A DNA stretch of 64,000 bases from Climacteris rufus. Taxonomy: Eukaryota > Chordata > Aves > Passeriformes > Climacteridae. Positions 24,801-34,901 of the stretch are shown here, one piece after another. Position numbers and translations under genes: made by a program. Positions within the stretch are counted from its first letter, which is position 1. Every line of letters begins with the position of its first letter. The stretch covers positions 409,503-473,502 of the forward strand of contig VZRZ01000225.1 in the NCBI GenBank assembly GCA_013398175.1. Reading direction: 5' to 3'. The notes below the pieces were generated by a model. It saw only the letters and a program-made list of their open reading frames with translations, did not search any database and was not told the origin of the DNA.

Positions 24801-27800
24801 ATTTGCCTAGAAAGTCTCTTGTGCAACTCCTGTGGGAGGTAGGGACATTTTGTATGAAAAAGATGCTTCCCAGTCAGCAAAGCAGGTACTCCCCACGCAC
24901 ATCTTCACGTGATGGGGCAGTGACACCTTAAATCAGGTCTCACTCCTGCCATGTCAGCCCAGGATGGAAGGAACACTGTTTCTTGGCAGGCAGAAAACTG
25001 ACCTTGTGGGGGACATGAATGTCATTTCAGAGGTCAGAGCACATCTAAGGCATACAGGTCATGAGCCAGGTCATTGGTAGGTGAGCGGAGTGACCACCAA
25101 ACCTGGTGACTACTCTCCCTGCACAGGTTCAGGGAATTTGAAGGTGGAAAAAACCAAAATATTAATCCTCAAGGAAGTGCAGAAAGTGGAATATTGCCCA
25201 GATTTCAAACTCAGGTGTCTGGACTTGGTTGACTTTATAACCTGATAGTGAAAGCAGCTAGGCAAGAAACTTTCTAACACAATTGTAAAGCATTATAAAG
25301 CAGGCATTCATTATTGCAGTACACTCAACACACAGAGGATATTTCCTCTAACTGGGTGTATCTTAAAACTTTACAACAAGGTATTTATTCCATCATGATA
25401 ATACATACTCATTACAGCAAACTTCCTGGCTAATACATAAACATCACTTCCCCTAGGATTAATTTGCTTGCATCTGCCTCTTACTGGAAGCTCTTTTATA
25501 GTCCTAGAGTGTTGTCTGAAGGATTCTCTGGTCATACTCACCGAGTGCCCCCAGTGTTACAGATGACCTTGCCTTGAACTTCTCTTAGGGCATGTGCTGT
25601 TTTTTCTTGTTACATAATTTTGCCACAAAAGCCACGATGTTCCTCATTATCTGTTTGTTCCAGCTACATTTAGCATCCTGTGTGGCTACTTTTACATTCT
25701 TTTATCTACTTCTTTAAAACACCTTACTCCCTGGTTTGGAGAAGTAAGGCATCGTTATGTTCCATTCCTTTTATCAAACAAAGCTGTAGCTTTCTAACCT
25801 TGAAATTATTTAAGTGAAGGGAAACATGTAAAAGCTCTAACCAGACCTTGGTCATCTATAAAAAATTCCCAAGCAGCTGTGGGATAAATGAAGGATTTTG
25901 GAGTTCATTACTGAGTCAGAGGACTATTTACTGCTAAGTGTCAACTATCATGGCCACACGTTCCTGCTTGAGTGTGTCTGAGAGTGGAGCAAAAACTGGA
26001 GTCACTGTTTATGTTTGGAAGATCATCTGGTATTGAATGCACTTTCTAGGTCGGTTCCAGTGTGGCCCATGCCCAGTGAAGGCTGTCCGAGAGGGAGATG
26101 TTTATTTGCCCTACGATGGCAAGTTCGTGTATGCAGAAGTGAATGCTGACCAGGTCTACTGGCTCGTCAAGAAGGTGAATGGCAAGGATAAGTACATCAA
26201 GGTGGGCACGGAGACCCGAGACATCGGCAAGAACATCAGCACCAAAGCCGTGGGGCAGAACAGGCGGGAAGACATCACCCGGGAGTACAAGTACCCCGAA
26301 GGTACAGCCCCCATCCTCTAGCCTAGTGCCAAACAGGAGACCCCCCGACCACACAGGTCACCCCACTGCACGTGTTCTTTCCGGGAGAAAACTGCAGGAG
26401 CAGCTGCAGTGGCAAACCTGGTGTGAGGCCTGGAGACCCTCGGGAGGTAGCCCTGCTCCCGGGAATCCTCATGGCCACAGTGACACCTATAGGGTGCTCC
26501 TCACAGACATGAGCAAGCTTGCAGACAGTGAAAGACAGGGGCCGAGTGATGTACCTAGTCCTCAAACTGACCTTTGCTTTATTTCTTCATTCTTTTTCAT
26601 TTTGTCTTTCCATTCCCCAAACTATGTCGGAAAAAAAAAATCCCACATTTCCTCCCCACAGTTCTCAGATCCAGCCATGTTGTCCTACACTGTTAAACCC
26701 TTCTCAGTGGGGAAGGTGAAAATATCAGTCTGAAAAAATTAAGAGCATCCATCCTCTAAAGTGTCTTTTCTAGGAAATTATTCCAGTCCAGAATGCTACA
26801 GTTGGATTTGGGGGTAGCATAAACTAAGAAGTTGTCCTGAGCAGAGGCCGGAGGTGCTCTGACATCCTGTCTGCTTATCGGCAAAAGCATAAATAAAGGG
26901 AAGATAGCTGTGGGTGAGGAGACTGAGATACAGCTGTCACCCATGTTTTTCTTCACCCAGGCTCCAGAGAGGAAAGGCAGTCTATGGAAAGAGCTTACAG
27001 CTTCCTACGCCCTTCAGTGGGGCCTCGTTCAGGCTATGCTACGACTGCGCGTGCAGAGGCCATCGCCAACAGGCCTTTGGTCCTCAATCAGCCAGTCACC
27101 AAGTCTGGGCTTCACCTTGAGATAACCAACACAGAAGCTTTGCATCCTGGCAATCCCCTTGAAATGGCCATCACAGTGAAGACCTCTACTCCAGGGAACT
27201 GGACCATTGACCTTATTGGCTCCTGCCAGCTGCAGTACTATATTGGAAAAGTTCAGGCCAATCTTGGAACTATCAAGGAGACCATCCAGCTTGAAGGCAA
27301 TTCTGGTAAGCACAGAAAGCTTGCTGTGTTCTGTGGACTAATTTACTGTGGCAGTCTGAGGTTTGTAATGGCTCCACTATAGACCAGCATATGGTTCTGT
27401 ACTTTGTGATGAGCAGAAATTGCCTGCCTGCAACCTACCACCCTCATTACTGCATTTGGAAGTCTCAGTTACAGGTCCAGTTGCAGAAGGATCCTTCTAA
27501 AGCAGAGAACAAAACATGAAGACCCTGCTGCAGCTTCAATGAGGTAGTTAGAAATACATCAGTGTGAGCAGCCAGAGATTTTCATGGTGTGAGCAAAGTG
27601 TGCTGGAGCATCTCCCTCCTCACCTCACTGTGTAAACATCAAATATATCACCACAGGTTTTGTGTGTGTCCATATGGATCACATCCCTCATGGGATTTAG
27701 ATGGCTGAAAATTTCAGCCATTTTTGTTCTTGTGTTTGGCACTCTAGTTTGGGTGGTGGCGGTGCTGGTGAGTGTTATTTTGTGAAGTCTTCACCCAAGC

Positions 27801-30074
27801 AAATTGCCACTTCATGATTGCCTGCCTGGCTGATCCCCAGAATTGTTTGCTGCTGTGCTTTGCATATCTTTGAGTAACCTGGGCTGCATTTCTGATCCCC
27901 AGCAACGTAACTGAAATTTGCTCAACAAGAGACTAACGAGTGATGAATAATTAACATCCCTTGCTGATTCCAAGCATGAGTCACTCACAGAAAAAAATAA
28001 GAAAAAAAATGAAAAAAAAACAGGAAAGAAAAAAAATCTTTGCTGTTGATGAGTGCTTAGTGTTTTCACTCATATACCACTGCTGTCAAAATGAAGCAGG
28101 GTAGGCCACAAAGGTAGCCACATATATACATGTGCACATACATACAATTAGGGAAAAGGACAGGTATTTTTGTTTTTATTCCCAGAAGCTAGGAAGCTTT
28201 GCAGCTAAAGCAATGCTCAAGCACCAGCACTGCTGACTTCAGGGTTTTTCTGAGCCACTGGAAGGCTGTCCAGGCAATTAAAGATAAAATCTGAAGTGAA
28301 AGGAAAGCAAACAATTTTATAGCCAGCAGAGAAACCCCAGGGGGTGCAGGCTTAGATGTACCCAACCTTCTGCTCCTCTGCATCCTCCTGAGTGCTGGGG
28401 CAGGCAGGGCTGAGGGCTGCTGAGGTGCTGAATATGAGCCCAAGCCAGTGCTTGTCTGAGCAGAGGTGGTGGGACTCAGCCACCGTTCCCATGGGCTGCA
28501 TGTGCGAGGTACCATCCAGCCAGCCAGGGCTTCCCCAGGCAGGGACTAGGCCCAAAGGGAAAGCAGGATGGTCTCAGCAAACATGGCTCATCCCACACCC
28601 TGGGACACAAGCCACCAGAGCTGACTTTGTCGCCCAATTCCTGGGCACGTGATGAAGCATCAGGTCATGTTTTCTTTCCTGCAGAGATGCAGATCCCTCT
28701 GAAAATAGCCCCTGATGCGTACATGAAGACATTGGCCTCCCTGAAGGATGAAGTGCTCATCATCGTCACTGCCGTTGCCGAGGTCAGGGAAACGGGTGAC
28801 AAACTCACCAAGGAGACGTCCATGAGATTCGAGTACCCCCCCATCACTGTCCAGGTGAGGCAGCTACCAGCCAGGCTCCTGGGGCACAAGGGTTAAAGCC
28901 CAGCTCACTGCAGCACCATCCCAGTGGGATCTCCCAAACAGCTGCCCTGTGGGATGCTCAGTCCTCAGCATCCTATTTAGGTATTCAATCTTTATCTGAG
29001 GGTTGAAAGAAGCCATGAAATGGAATTTTTTTAATGCCAATCTAAAACGGGAAGGTAGGAGCTGATAGAGGGAAGGGGAAGGAAGAGAACAGTTTGTACA
29101 GGGCCCATCTCCAATACCACAGCTCTCCCTCCTGAAGGAAAAAACGTGTTGAGAAACCAGCTGGGAAAACACAGTGCTTTGGGAGGGTGGAAAGGATATG
29201 AAGGAGTTGTCCCCCACTGTGCTGGTGGTGAGGAGCAACCTGTAGCAGCTCTGGCATCTTTATTACCCCTCTGATCCCCAGTCTTTGTGTTTGTTTCTCT
29301 CTCTCTCCTGCTCTGCCAGATGCCAGAAACAGCCAAACTGTACAATGACTTCACATGTGCATTCATCTTCAAGAACAAGCTGAATGTGACCCTGGAAAAC
29401 TGCAAGCTGCTGGTGGAGGGCTTGGGCCTATTTAAGATGACAACCTTTGAGCAGGGGTAAGGAGATGAGCCAGTGAAATGACCATGGCAGAATTCTGCTC
29501 TGTTTATTTTTGGTTTTAATTTCCTTGAAGAAGCAGTTAGGGGATTTGGAGTAAGAGGGACCTTTGCCAGCTGTGTTTGAAACTGCACCACATTTGGCCT
29601 GAAAGACCCACACAGCAATTGATGGGCTCAGGGCAGACTGGCATGAGAGGGGCTCCCCTCGTGCTCCTGCTGTGCTGCCCAACAAGTGTGAACACAGCTG
29701 CTTCCTTCAGAGCTGAATTTAGTGCTTCAGCAGTACAGGGAGTTCTGGAGAAGGTCCCCAGTATCACCAGGCAGTACCGTCGTGCCAAGCCCCACCTGCT
29801 GCACGTTGCTCATGGGAGAAGGGAAACACCCATCTAAACACACAGCGACTGTTTCTTTGAGTGAAATTACTCAGAAGTGGCAAATAACCCTAACTCATGC
29901 TGGGACTATTTGTTTTTCTTCTTTGTCCTTAGGGATATAATGCCTGGCAGGATCATGAAATCTGAAATAATATGCAGTCCAACAAGACTAGGAGAGAAGA
30001 GCATCGTAGCCAAGCTGATCTCAAACCAGATCAAAGGGATCTCTACCGAGAAGGCCATCACCATCATTGAGTAG
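15874..30074 (+). CDS. TGM4: TGM4, protein-glutamine gamma-glutamyltransferase 4 (14 exons, 707 aa)
   Basis: This is a calcium-dependent transglutaminase. The family forms isopeptide crosslinks between Gln and Lys side chains or attaches amines; in mammals TGM4 is the prostate enzyme that acts on seminal proteins. Fourteen GT-AG exons join in frame to 707 residues, against 684 in human from memory. Domains in order are an N-terminal beta-sandwich (about 8-140), the catalytic core (about 145-443), a linker (444-493) and two beta-barrels (about 494-600 and 616-707). The triad is Cys269 in YGQCWVFAG, His328 in NFHVW and Asp351 in WQAIDSTPQE. Trp234 matches the oxyanion Trp of TG2. There is no signal peptide, as expected for a family secreted unconventionally. 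The start ATG has A at -3. TGM4 rather than another paralogue is supported by YVLNDTGYIYVGSA, KNISTKAVGQNRR and the TMEM42/ZDHHC3 neighbours. No break was found. Confidence 0.95.
17296..17330 (+). repeat. Short tandem repeat, about 11-bp unit
   Basis: Three imperfect copies of a gcaggaagcag-like unit lie inside TGM4 intron 1. Confidence 0.75.
19187..19367 (-). mobile_element. CR1 3' fragment, minus orientation
   Basis: Read on the plus strand it begins with agaatcatggaatggcttga and continues with ccaacccccctgccactg, ccatccagtctggccttgaa and caccctcacagtaaag. This is the reverse complement of a CR1 3' end. It is flanked on both sides by AT-rich tatttta-type sequence. Confidence 0.9.
19855..19870 (+). 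repeat. TACAA microsatellite (3 units)
   Basis: Three TACAA units plus a T in TGM4 intron 1. Confidence 0.85.
20027..20206 (+). CDS. TGM4: TGM4 exon 2
   Basis: The exon is 180 nt and codes residues 7-66, the first strands of the N-terminal beta-sandwich. It includes GVDFLKSQN and the conserved RRGQPF. The acceptor is tgtcttttcag and the donor gtaagc. It enters and leaves in phase 1. Confidence 0.93.
20333..20436 (+). CDS. TGM4: TGM4 exon 3
   Basis: The exon is 104 nt and codes residues 67-101, including GENPMKNKGSLLSL and FNGWKIS, still in the N-terminal beta-sandwich. The acceptor is tttgtttctag and the donor gtaaag. It ends in phase 0. Confidence 0.93.
20741..20870 (+). CDS. TGM4: TGM4 exon 4
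   Basis: The exon is 130 nt and codes residues 102-145, with SVTSSPNAPVGKYNLHVKTG and the family signature YLLFNPWC. It completes the N-terminal domain. The acceptor is ttgcctcctcag and the donor gtgagt. Confidence 0.94.
21487..21605 (+). CDS. TGM4: TGM4 exon 5
   Basis: The exon is 119 nt and codes residues 145-184, including EYVLNDTGYIYVGSA and RPWNYGQ at the start of the catalytic core. The acceptor is ttttctccag and the donor gtaaaa. It ends in phase 0. Confidence 0.95.
21606..22966 (+). other. TGM4 intron 5
   Basis: This intron is about 1.4 kb, with no recognisable repeat or nested gene. Confidence 0.8.
22967..23074 (+). CDS. TGM4: TGM4 exon 6
   Basis: The exon is 108 nt, phase 0 on both sides, and codes residues 185-220. 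It includes the family stretch RRDPASVSRAMSAL. The acceptor is preceded by tctcccggaaacag, a purine-interrupted tract. The donor is gtaagc. Confidence 0.94.
23614..23639 (+). repeat. TG dinucleotide microsatellite, 13 units
   Basis: Thirteen perfect TG units end seven bases before the first base of TGM4 exon 7 and take the place of a normal polypyrimidine tract. Confidence 0.98.
23647..23821 (+). CDS. TGM4: TGM4 exon 7 (active-site cysteine)
   Basis: The exon is 175 nt and codes residues 221-278. It carries Trp234 in GNWSGNY and the nucleophile Cys269 (codon 23791-23793) in YGQCWVFAG. The acceptor gccacag follows directly on the TG repeat, and the donor is gtgaac. The length is not a multiple of three, so skipping would both remove the nucleophile and shift the frame. 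Confidence 0.95.
23920..24270 (+). mobile_element. CR1 LINE 3' fragment in TGM4 intron 7
   Basis: Plus-oriented CR1 3' end: ctgatccttgtgtataaatac, tgcccagtgacaagaccag, ctgtgagggtgaccaagcac, ggtgcccaaagaggttac, agtctacatccttggagatg, then gatgatccccagagatctgc and a degraded terminal gatttgtga. It fills most of intron 7 and ends about 25 bases before exon 8. The borders are approximate. Confidence 0.9.
24294..24432 (+). CDS. TGM4: TGM4 exon 8
   Basis: The exon is 139 nt and codes residues 279-325. It includes MRCLGVPCRCISTFNAAHDTEE and the run up to FDSVW, where Trp325 is split by the intron. The acceptor is ctgtctgtgctgcag and the donor gtactg, which is weaker than its neighbours. It ends in phase 2. 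Confidence 0.94.
24692..24795 (+). CDS. TGM4: TGM4 exon 9 (active-site His and Asp)
   Basis: The exon is 104 nt and codes residues 325-359. It holds catalytic His328 (NFHVWNDAW) and Asp351 (GWQAIDSTPQE), 23 residues apart as in the family. The acceptor is aatgtacacag and the donor gtagga. Confidence 0.95.
24796..26049 (+). other. TGM4 intron 9
   Basis: This intron is about 1.25 kb. AT-rich sequence at roughly 25130-25810 looks unlike the flanks and could be an old interspersed element. I could not identify it or find its borders. Confidence 0.6.
26050..26301 (+). CDS. TGM4: TGM4 exon 10
   Basis: The exon is 252 nt and codes residues 360-443, the end of the catalytic core. It includes CGPCPVKAVREGDV, VNADQVYWLV, the TGM4-like IGKNISTKAVGQNRR and EYKYPEG. 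The acceptor is atgcactttctag and the donor gtacag. Confidence 0.95.
26302..26960 (+). other. TGM4 intron 10
   Basis: This intron is 0.66 kb. There is an A run near 26630-26640 and nothing else notable. Confidence 0.8.
26961..27305 (+). CDS. TGM4: TGM4 exon 11 (linker and first beta-barrel)
   Basis: The exon is 345 nt, the longest of the gene, and codes residues 444-558. After GSREERQSMERAYSFL comes an Arg/Ala/Pro-containing linker up to about residue 493. The first beta-barrel then starts (LHLEITNTEALHPGNP). The linker is about 20 residues longer than in human TGM4 as I remember it. The acceptor is ttcttcacccag and the donor gtaagc. Confidence 0.92.
27306..28684 (+). other. TGM4 intron 11
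   Basis: This intron is about 1.4 kb. It contains an A-rich low-complexity stretch at 27990-28037 and an alternating purine-pyrimidine stretch (catatatacatgtgcacatac) near 28121-28145. There is no gene. Confidence 0.8.
27990..28037 (+). repeat. A-rich low-complexity tract
   Basis: Runs of seven to nine A separated by single bases, inside TGM4 intron 11. Confidence 0.9.
28685..28854 (+). CDS. TGM4: TGM4 exon 12
   Basis: The exon is 170 nt and codes residues 559-615, the end of the first beta-barrel (MQIPLKIAPDAYM, EVLIIVTAVAEVRETG, RFEYPPITVQ). The acceptor is tttctttcctgcag and the donor gtgagg. It ends in phase 0. Confidence 0.93.
28855..29319 (+). other. TGM4 intron 12
   Basis: This intron is 0.47 kb with a strong pyrimidine tract (tttctctctctctcctgctctgc) at its 3' end. 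Nothing else was seen. Confidence 0.85.
29320..29456 (+). CDS. TGM4: TGM4 exon 13
   Basis: The exon is 137 nt and codes residues 616-661, the start of the second beta-barrel (CAFIFKNKLNVTLENCKLLVEGLGL). It leaves in phase 2 at the donor gtaagg. Open reading continues only with the exon 14 join. Confidence 0.92.
29457..29932 (+). other. TGM4 intron 13
   Basis: This intron is 0.48 kb with no feature beyond the splice borders. Confidence 0.85.
29933..30074 (+). CDS. TGM4: TGM4 exon 14, coding part
   Basis: The exon codes residues 661-707 and ends with EKAITIIE and TAG at 30072-30074. The acceptor is ttctttgtccttag. It finishes the second beta-barrel. Confidence 0.93.
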
Positions 30075-30255
30075 GATCAGGGCCTCCTCGGGGTGCAAAT
30101 GTTGGCCTTGTTAAATGTATCACATCACTGGGCACTTCCTGTCTCCTTGATTGCTGCATAGTACTTTTAAAACAAAGAGCAAAAATGCCGTAAAGCTAAG
30201 GGAATTAAGCTGACTTTAGGGGCACAGTTGCATCGATTGCAGTTAATCGTGATTC

Positions 30256-30261
30256 AATAAA
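30256..30261 (+). promoter_or_regulatory. Polyadenylation signal of TGM4
   Basis: AATAAA lies 182 bases after the TGM4 stop, followed by the GT-rich stretch gactgtgtgattgggtgtgat. This gives a 3' UTR of about 0.2 kb. Confidence 0.85.
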
Positions 30262-30289
30262 GATTCTTAAAACTGACTGTGTGATTGGG

Positions 30290-31000
30290 TGTGATGATAT
30301 TGTCACATTGGGATGGCTCTGAATCCACACGGGGACGTTCCCACCTCAGACTAGGGATTGGAGCTCGTGTTGGTGCCAGCTTCAGCCAGTGCCGGGTGTG
30401 AGCCTGGGAGGGGCCAGCGGCGCTGTGGTCCTACATGGAAGGACATATAGGGATCTCAGTGCACCAAGGGCTGCTGTGCACCTCAAGGAATGTTTCAAGC
30501 AAATCCCTCCTGGGCAGTTCCCTTGTCCTCCCAGCTCACCATCTGGGGAATGTACAGGCATGTGCTTTTCCTTGTCTTTAGAGCACAGAAAGAGCAAACC
30601 CAGCACAGTCTCCCCAAACACCATTTTTCATACATCTTCCTATCCCACCTCTGTTGTGGGTTTTCAGGCATTTTTGGAAGTACCATCTCGAGCAGCATTA
30701 CAGCGCTTCCCTACAAATGCATAACCTCTGTTCTTCCCCTTCCACTCAGAATGCTGCTGGACTACAGGTAGAACCTCGATGGCAGTGTACAGCTGGAGCT
30801 CTTCCAGCCACAGTCACACTGGAGAAGTCAACAGCTGTGCACAGCTGGAGCCCACTGCTGCACTGCACAGCCCAGCAACTCCTGAGCCCACCTTTAGCAA
30901 GGGATTGCTCTGCCCCACAGAATCACCACAGTGTGGCAGCAGCAACTCCGGCACTGGCGTTCCCAGCATTTCCACGAGTAAAGAGGAAACTAAGTCACAC
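30290..31000. other. Gap between the convergent TGM4 and ZDHHC3 genes
   Basis: About 0.7 kb between the two inferred 3' ends, with no gene or repeat recognised. Confidence 0.55.
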
Positions 31001-31018
31001 AGTAGTCTAAGGGAGTAA

Positions 31019-31032
31019 TTTATTTGTTTATT
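31019..31032 (-). promoter_or_regulatory. Candidate distal polyadenylation signals of ZDHHC3
   Basis: On the minus strand two AATAAA hexamers lie close together (31032-31027 and 31024-31019), followed by U/GU-rich sequence. They are the first AATAAA hexamers I see downstream of the stop of the long isoform, about 3.6 kb away. Confidence 0.5.
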
Positions 31033-34000
31033 TAAAAGGCAAATGCTCAAGCATTGAGGCAGTAGAGTGGAAAAAAGAAATGGTGACTACATCTGGTTAT
31101 GTGCCAGCCCATAAAAAGGGAGGAGGAAAAAAAAGGGAGGACATAAAAAGGCAAAAAGGTTTTAACCACTCTCTTGTGTTTCAAAGATTTGGGGAACTCC
31201 CAGGGAGCACACAGGTGGCTGCCAGACCACAGAAGGGGGTCAGGCTGCCCTGAGCCCTGCTGCCCCTCTGGCCACGGTGCTCTGTTGCTCCACAGCAGCA
31301 CTGGGTCCCCGAAAGGCCACCTTCTGTAGTGGCACAGCAGGGAGGGGGAGCTCCTCTCCACAGGCAGAGCAGGCGCAGGGTCCATGTGCATCATGTCCAC
31401 AGGGTAGGGAGGAGCAGGTGGTCCTTGGCAGATGAAGTATTAGTTCTTTAGTAAGTACAACAGCGACCAAAGGCATAAAAAAGGACTTACAAACAGCAAA
31501 AAACGCATTTTTTCAGGAGATGTAAATTCTCTACTTGCATAGAAAACCTTCTGTGGAAGACACCAGGTATGACGTGCAAGAACACTTTCCACATCTGCCA
31601 TGACCCTGTCCATCACCTCATGTCAGAGCAGTGTGGGATGTTCAGCAGATCACATTCCCATTAGCAGTGCAGGGGACCATCCTCCCCAGCCCACACATTT
31701 AGGGCACCACAAGCAGGCTCTCCAGGAGGTCTGCCCCGGGACCTGGCCAGCCAGCCAAGACTATAGCAGCATAGCCTGAAGATGAAGGCAAGCTCTAACA
31801 GGGGGCAAGAACTGTGTGGAGGGAAGGTAAACCATGAATTTGCTTTCAATTCCATTAAAATGTTTGGTCTCAAGCTACAAGGTAATAATTAAAGAAGGTG
31901 GTTTATACTAAGCTGTACATAAAGCAGATTTTTCCAACTTGTGAAGATTTCTGGGATTTCTGACAGTTGTCACGTTACTTTGAGACAGAAAGAGAAATAA
32001 ACCAAGGGATACTGGGACTTTGAAAGGGGACAAGGGAGACTGACAGCCAAGATGATGTGCTTCCAGCACATCATAGGAAATCACTCTGCCAGGTCTTGGG
32101 GGCATGAGAACTGGAGCTGGCTGTCCATGCTCTGTGTAAGACACAGGGACACATCCCTGTCTCTCACTCAGACTGTAACTGGAGGAGAGGAGATGACCGT
32201 TCTGGCTCTCACTCTCCTCTTCACACTACTTTTCTGGTTTACCTATTAAAAAAAAAACAAACCCAGAAATGCCAGCATCTGAGGAACAAAGGAGAGGTGG
32301 CAAATAGAAGCAAAGGACAACTGTTCTCACGATGAAGTGAACCAGGTTTGAGAACCTGGAGGAGAAACTAGGCTGCCTCCATCCATGCCTACCCAAAGCC
32401 AGTCAGTGGGGTCCACGTCCTAGGAAGCATCACTGGAACACAGTGCACGGAAGTCTCTCCCAAGCTGACATTCCTATATGCCTGCCTCAAGGTCATTTTC
32501 AGCCATGAATTAGTTTCTCCCTGTAGCACCATTCCCACTGCAGACACAGCACCAGAGCAGGGATATTAACTGGATGCAGAGGCAGAGCAGCAAGCCAAAA
32601 TTAGAAAACATGAGCTTAAAAGGGCACTCCTTATTCTTCCTCCTTCTACACCCCCATTGCTCCCTCCAGGAAATCCCTTATAGATCTACATATGTCCCTG
32701 ACGTCCCTTTCCTGTGGGATGCTGACAGAGAGGAAGGTAGGCTAGTGCAGAAGTAGGAGAGATTCTTCCCTTCAGACCACACTGCTGCACAGGGCAAAGA
32801 CGTTAAAGACCTCATGTCTAAATGGCATGAAAGGATACCTCATTTCCCCCCAAATGCAGGGTGTTTCCCTTTATCCCAAAGGTTATAAATACACAGTTCC
32901 TAATGATGTTTTCTAGATCTATTTTCCATTCACAAAGAGAAGAGACAGCCAGAGGGAACAGGGGATGGGGCAACTATTCAAAAATACCCCCGGATTTTAG
33001 CCAAGCTGTGCTCCTAACAGTCAAGGCACTCAGTTTGTTCCCGTCCCCTTTGCCAGAAAAAGGGATGTCTGTGGCACAGGACAAGTCCAGGAGAGAATCT
33101 CATCCCTCCACAGTAGCCATGAATGTCACACCATTAATGCATAAGATGCTTTCTGAGGGTTAAAAAAAAAAAAAGGGAAAAAAAGAAAAAAATCCTGCAC
33201 AAATTCCATTTGATATTACTCCTATAAATAATAAAAACTTCATATAGGTCTTTCACAATACCATGCTTTTATCCCAAAAACTCCTTTCTCTTACTTCTGA
33301 GAGGAAGCAGTAATCTTTGGTCTATGTTACAAGGGAGGGGGAGCATGTTCTGTGGGGCAGAAACCAGGAACACCTCTCTAGTATCCTGCAAAGTTAATGA
33401 CAGTTAATCTAAGGGATATGACAGAAGAAAAAGAAAAAGCCAATTGAAAAACAGTCTAAGTTAAAAGTACCCTGACATCTGGAGGATGCCAAATGTTTGC
33501 AGCAGATCTGAATGCAGCAGTGGGCAGGGCCTCAGTGTGACTCTGCTGCAACTACTACCACCTGCAGTGATGCCTTCTTCCAGTGACAGGTGTTCCTTCT
33601 ACAGACTCACCAGCCATCAGCAGAAGCTGGCTACAAAATTAGTGTAAGGAAACCCTGTGCAATGGCATGTACTAGCAGGACAATGTTAAACCCCAGTAAG
33701 ATTAAGAGGCACTATTCATTCTCTACTAACTCTAGCTATCAAGAAAGGAAGAAAAGAGAGACATCTCAATTAGACAAATCAAATGGAGAGAGGCATTATC
33801 TCCATCAGCAGGGTGTTCACCTCCCCATCTCTTTGCAGAAATAGCCCTGGTGCCTGGCCTAGATCTTCCCTGCTTGCTGGGCTGCAGAGCTCAGCCAGGC
33901 AGCTCCCACTCCATACATCTTACAAATGAACTGCAGCCCCAGGGCAAAAGCTTTCCCTCATCAGCACCTTGGCAACCCGGCCAACATCTGCCCCTTCTCA

Positions 34001-34658
34001 GCTGCACTGGCCATGGGTGAATGCTCCTGCCAGCCCGGCACCACCACAAGCCCACCAGCTCTGACAAGCACCACCAGTCCTGCACAGTCAGTAAAAATTT
34101 ACCCCTGATAATTCAGAGCCCAAAGGAATTACACCCAGGGCGATGCTGCATTCATAGCCCTGTATCCCACCTCTGCTAAGACCTGTACACAAGCAACTCT
34201 CATAGCCCACAGGCAGCATCCATGGGATGAAACGGGGAAAAGAGGATGTTTTCACCAACACCTCCAGAGGTGGGCTGATCTTGCCATCACACATTTAGTC
34301 CTCCAACAGGCTGCAGGAACAAAAGATTAACCAGACTCCCTAGGATGGCACATTTCTGGGATCTGGAACCAATCTATCTGACAATTATAAACTGTCCTTA
34401 AAAGCCATGTAAGAAAAGCTCAATAAAGCAGTTAACACAGGTCTGAAAAGGAGCTTATGAACCCCATCATTTGTAACACTCTCTCTGGAGATTTGCATTG
34501 CTTCTGCTAATGCTGCAGTGCCTGTTCCAGACAAATACTCCTGAATTTTTTAATGCACCAGAAAGTATGTTAAAAAACAACCCTTAAATCTCCAGCACGA
34601 GTAGTTACTAGGAAAAACCACCTGAACGCTTCTCCTGCCATTGTGGAGGATGCTTTGC
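31033..34658 (-). other. ZDHHC3: ZDHHC3 long-isoform 3' UTR (inferred)
   Basis: No coding gene is visible in this stretch, and no AATAAA occurs on the minus strand before 31032. That makes a 3' UTR of about 3.6 kb the simplest reading. An A-rich tract at 33172-33192 is U-rich in the transcript sense. The extent is inferred only; less common hexamers could end the transcript earlier. Confidence 0.45.
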
Positions 34659-34901
34659 TTATTCACGCAACGTTTGGATGGCAACATCTCGGGCAAGAAA
34701 CTGCTCAATTTCTTCTTGGGTCATTATTTCAGACTCAGGAGCTGCTGCCACCACTTCAGTCAGCACTGGGCTCTCGCAGTTCAGGTCTGAGAAAGGGTTG
34801 AACCAACCCAGGGAGAAGGCACCACCAAACGCCAGCTTCATTCCTTCCCAGCCGCTGATCTTCTCCCACGTTGGCTTCTGGTTTTTAAGTCGCTCAATAC
34901 C
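34659..34901 (-). CDS. ZDHHC3: ZDHHC3 distal last exon (long isoform tail)
   Basis: The exon is 243 nt including TAA and codes residues 248-327. It starts [14 protein letters not shown], has FAFGG-like [21 protein letters not shown], then an acidic stretch ([18 protein letters not shown]) and ends with TLRE. The acceptor on the minus strand is ttctcttcttgcag. It is used in place of the exon at 40276-40434. Confidence 0.92.
   Translation of the reverse strand, partial: GIERLKNQKPTWEKISGWEGMKLAFGGAFSLGWFNPFSDLNCESPVLTEVVAAAPESEIMTQEEIEQFLARDVAIQTLRE

Noticed and set aside
25130..25810. A possible solitary LTR or other old element in TGM4 intron 9.
   Set aside because: The AT-rich block contains a reverse AATAAA-like hexamer and differs from its flanks. 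I could not find clear TG...CA ends or a target-site duplication, so it is not annotated as an element. A search with an avian repeat library would decide.
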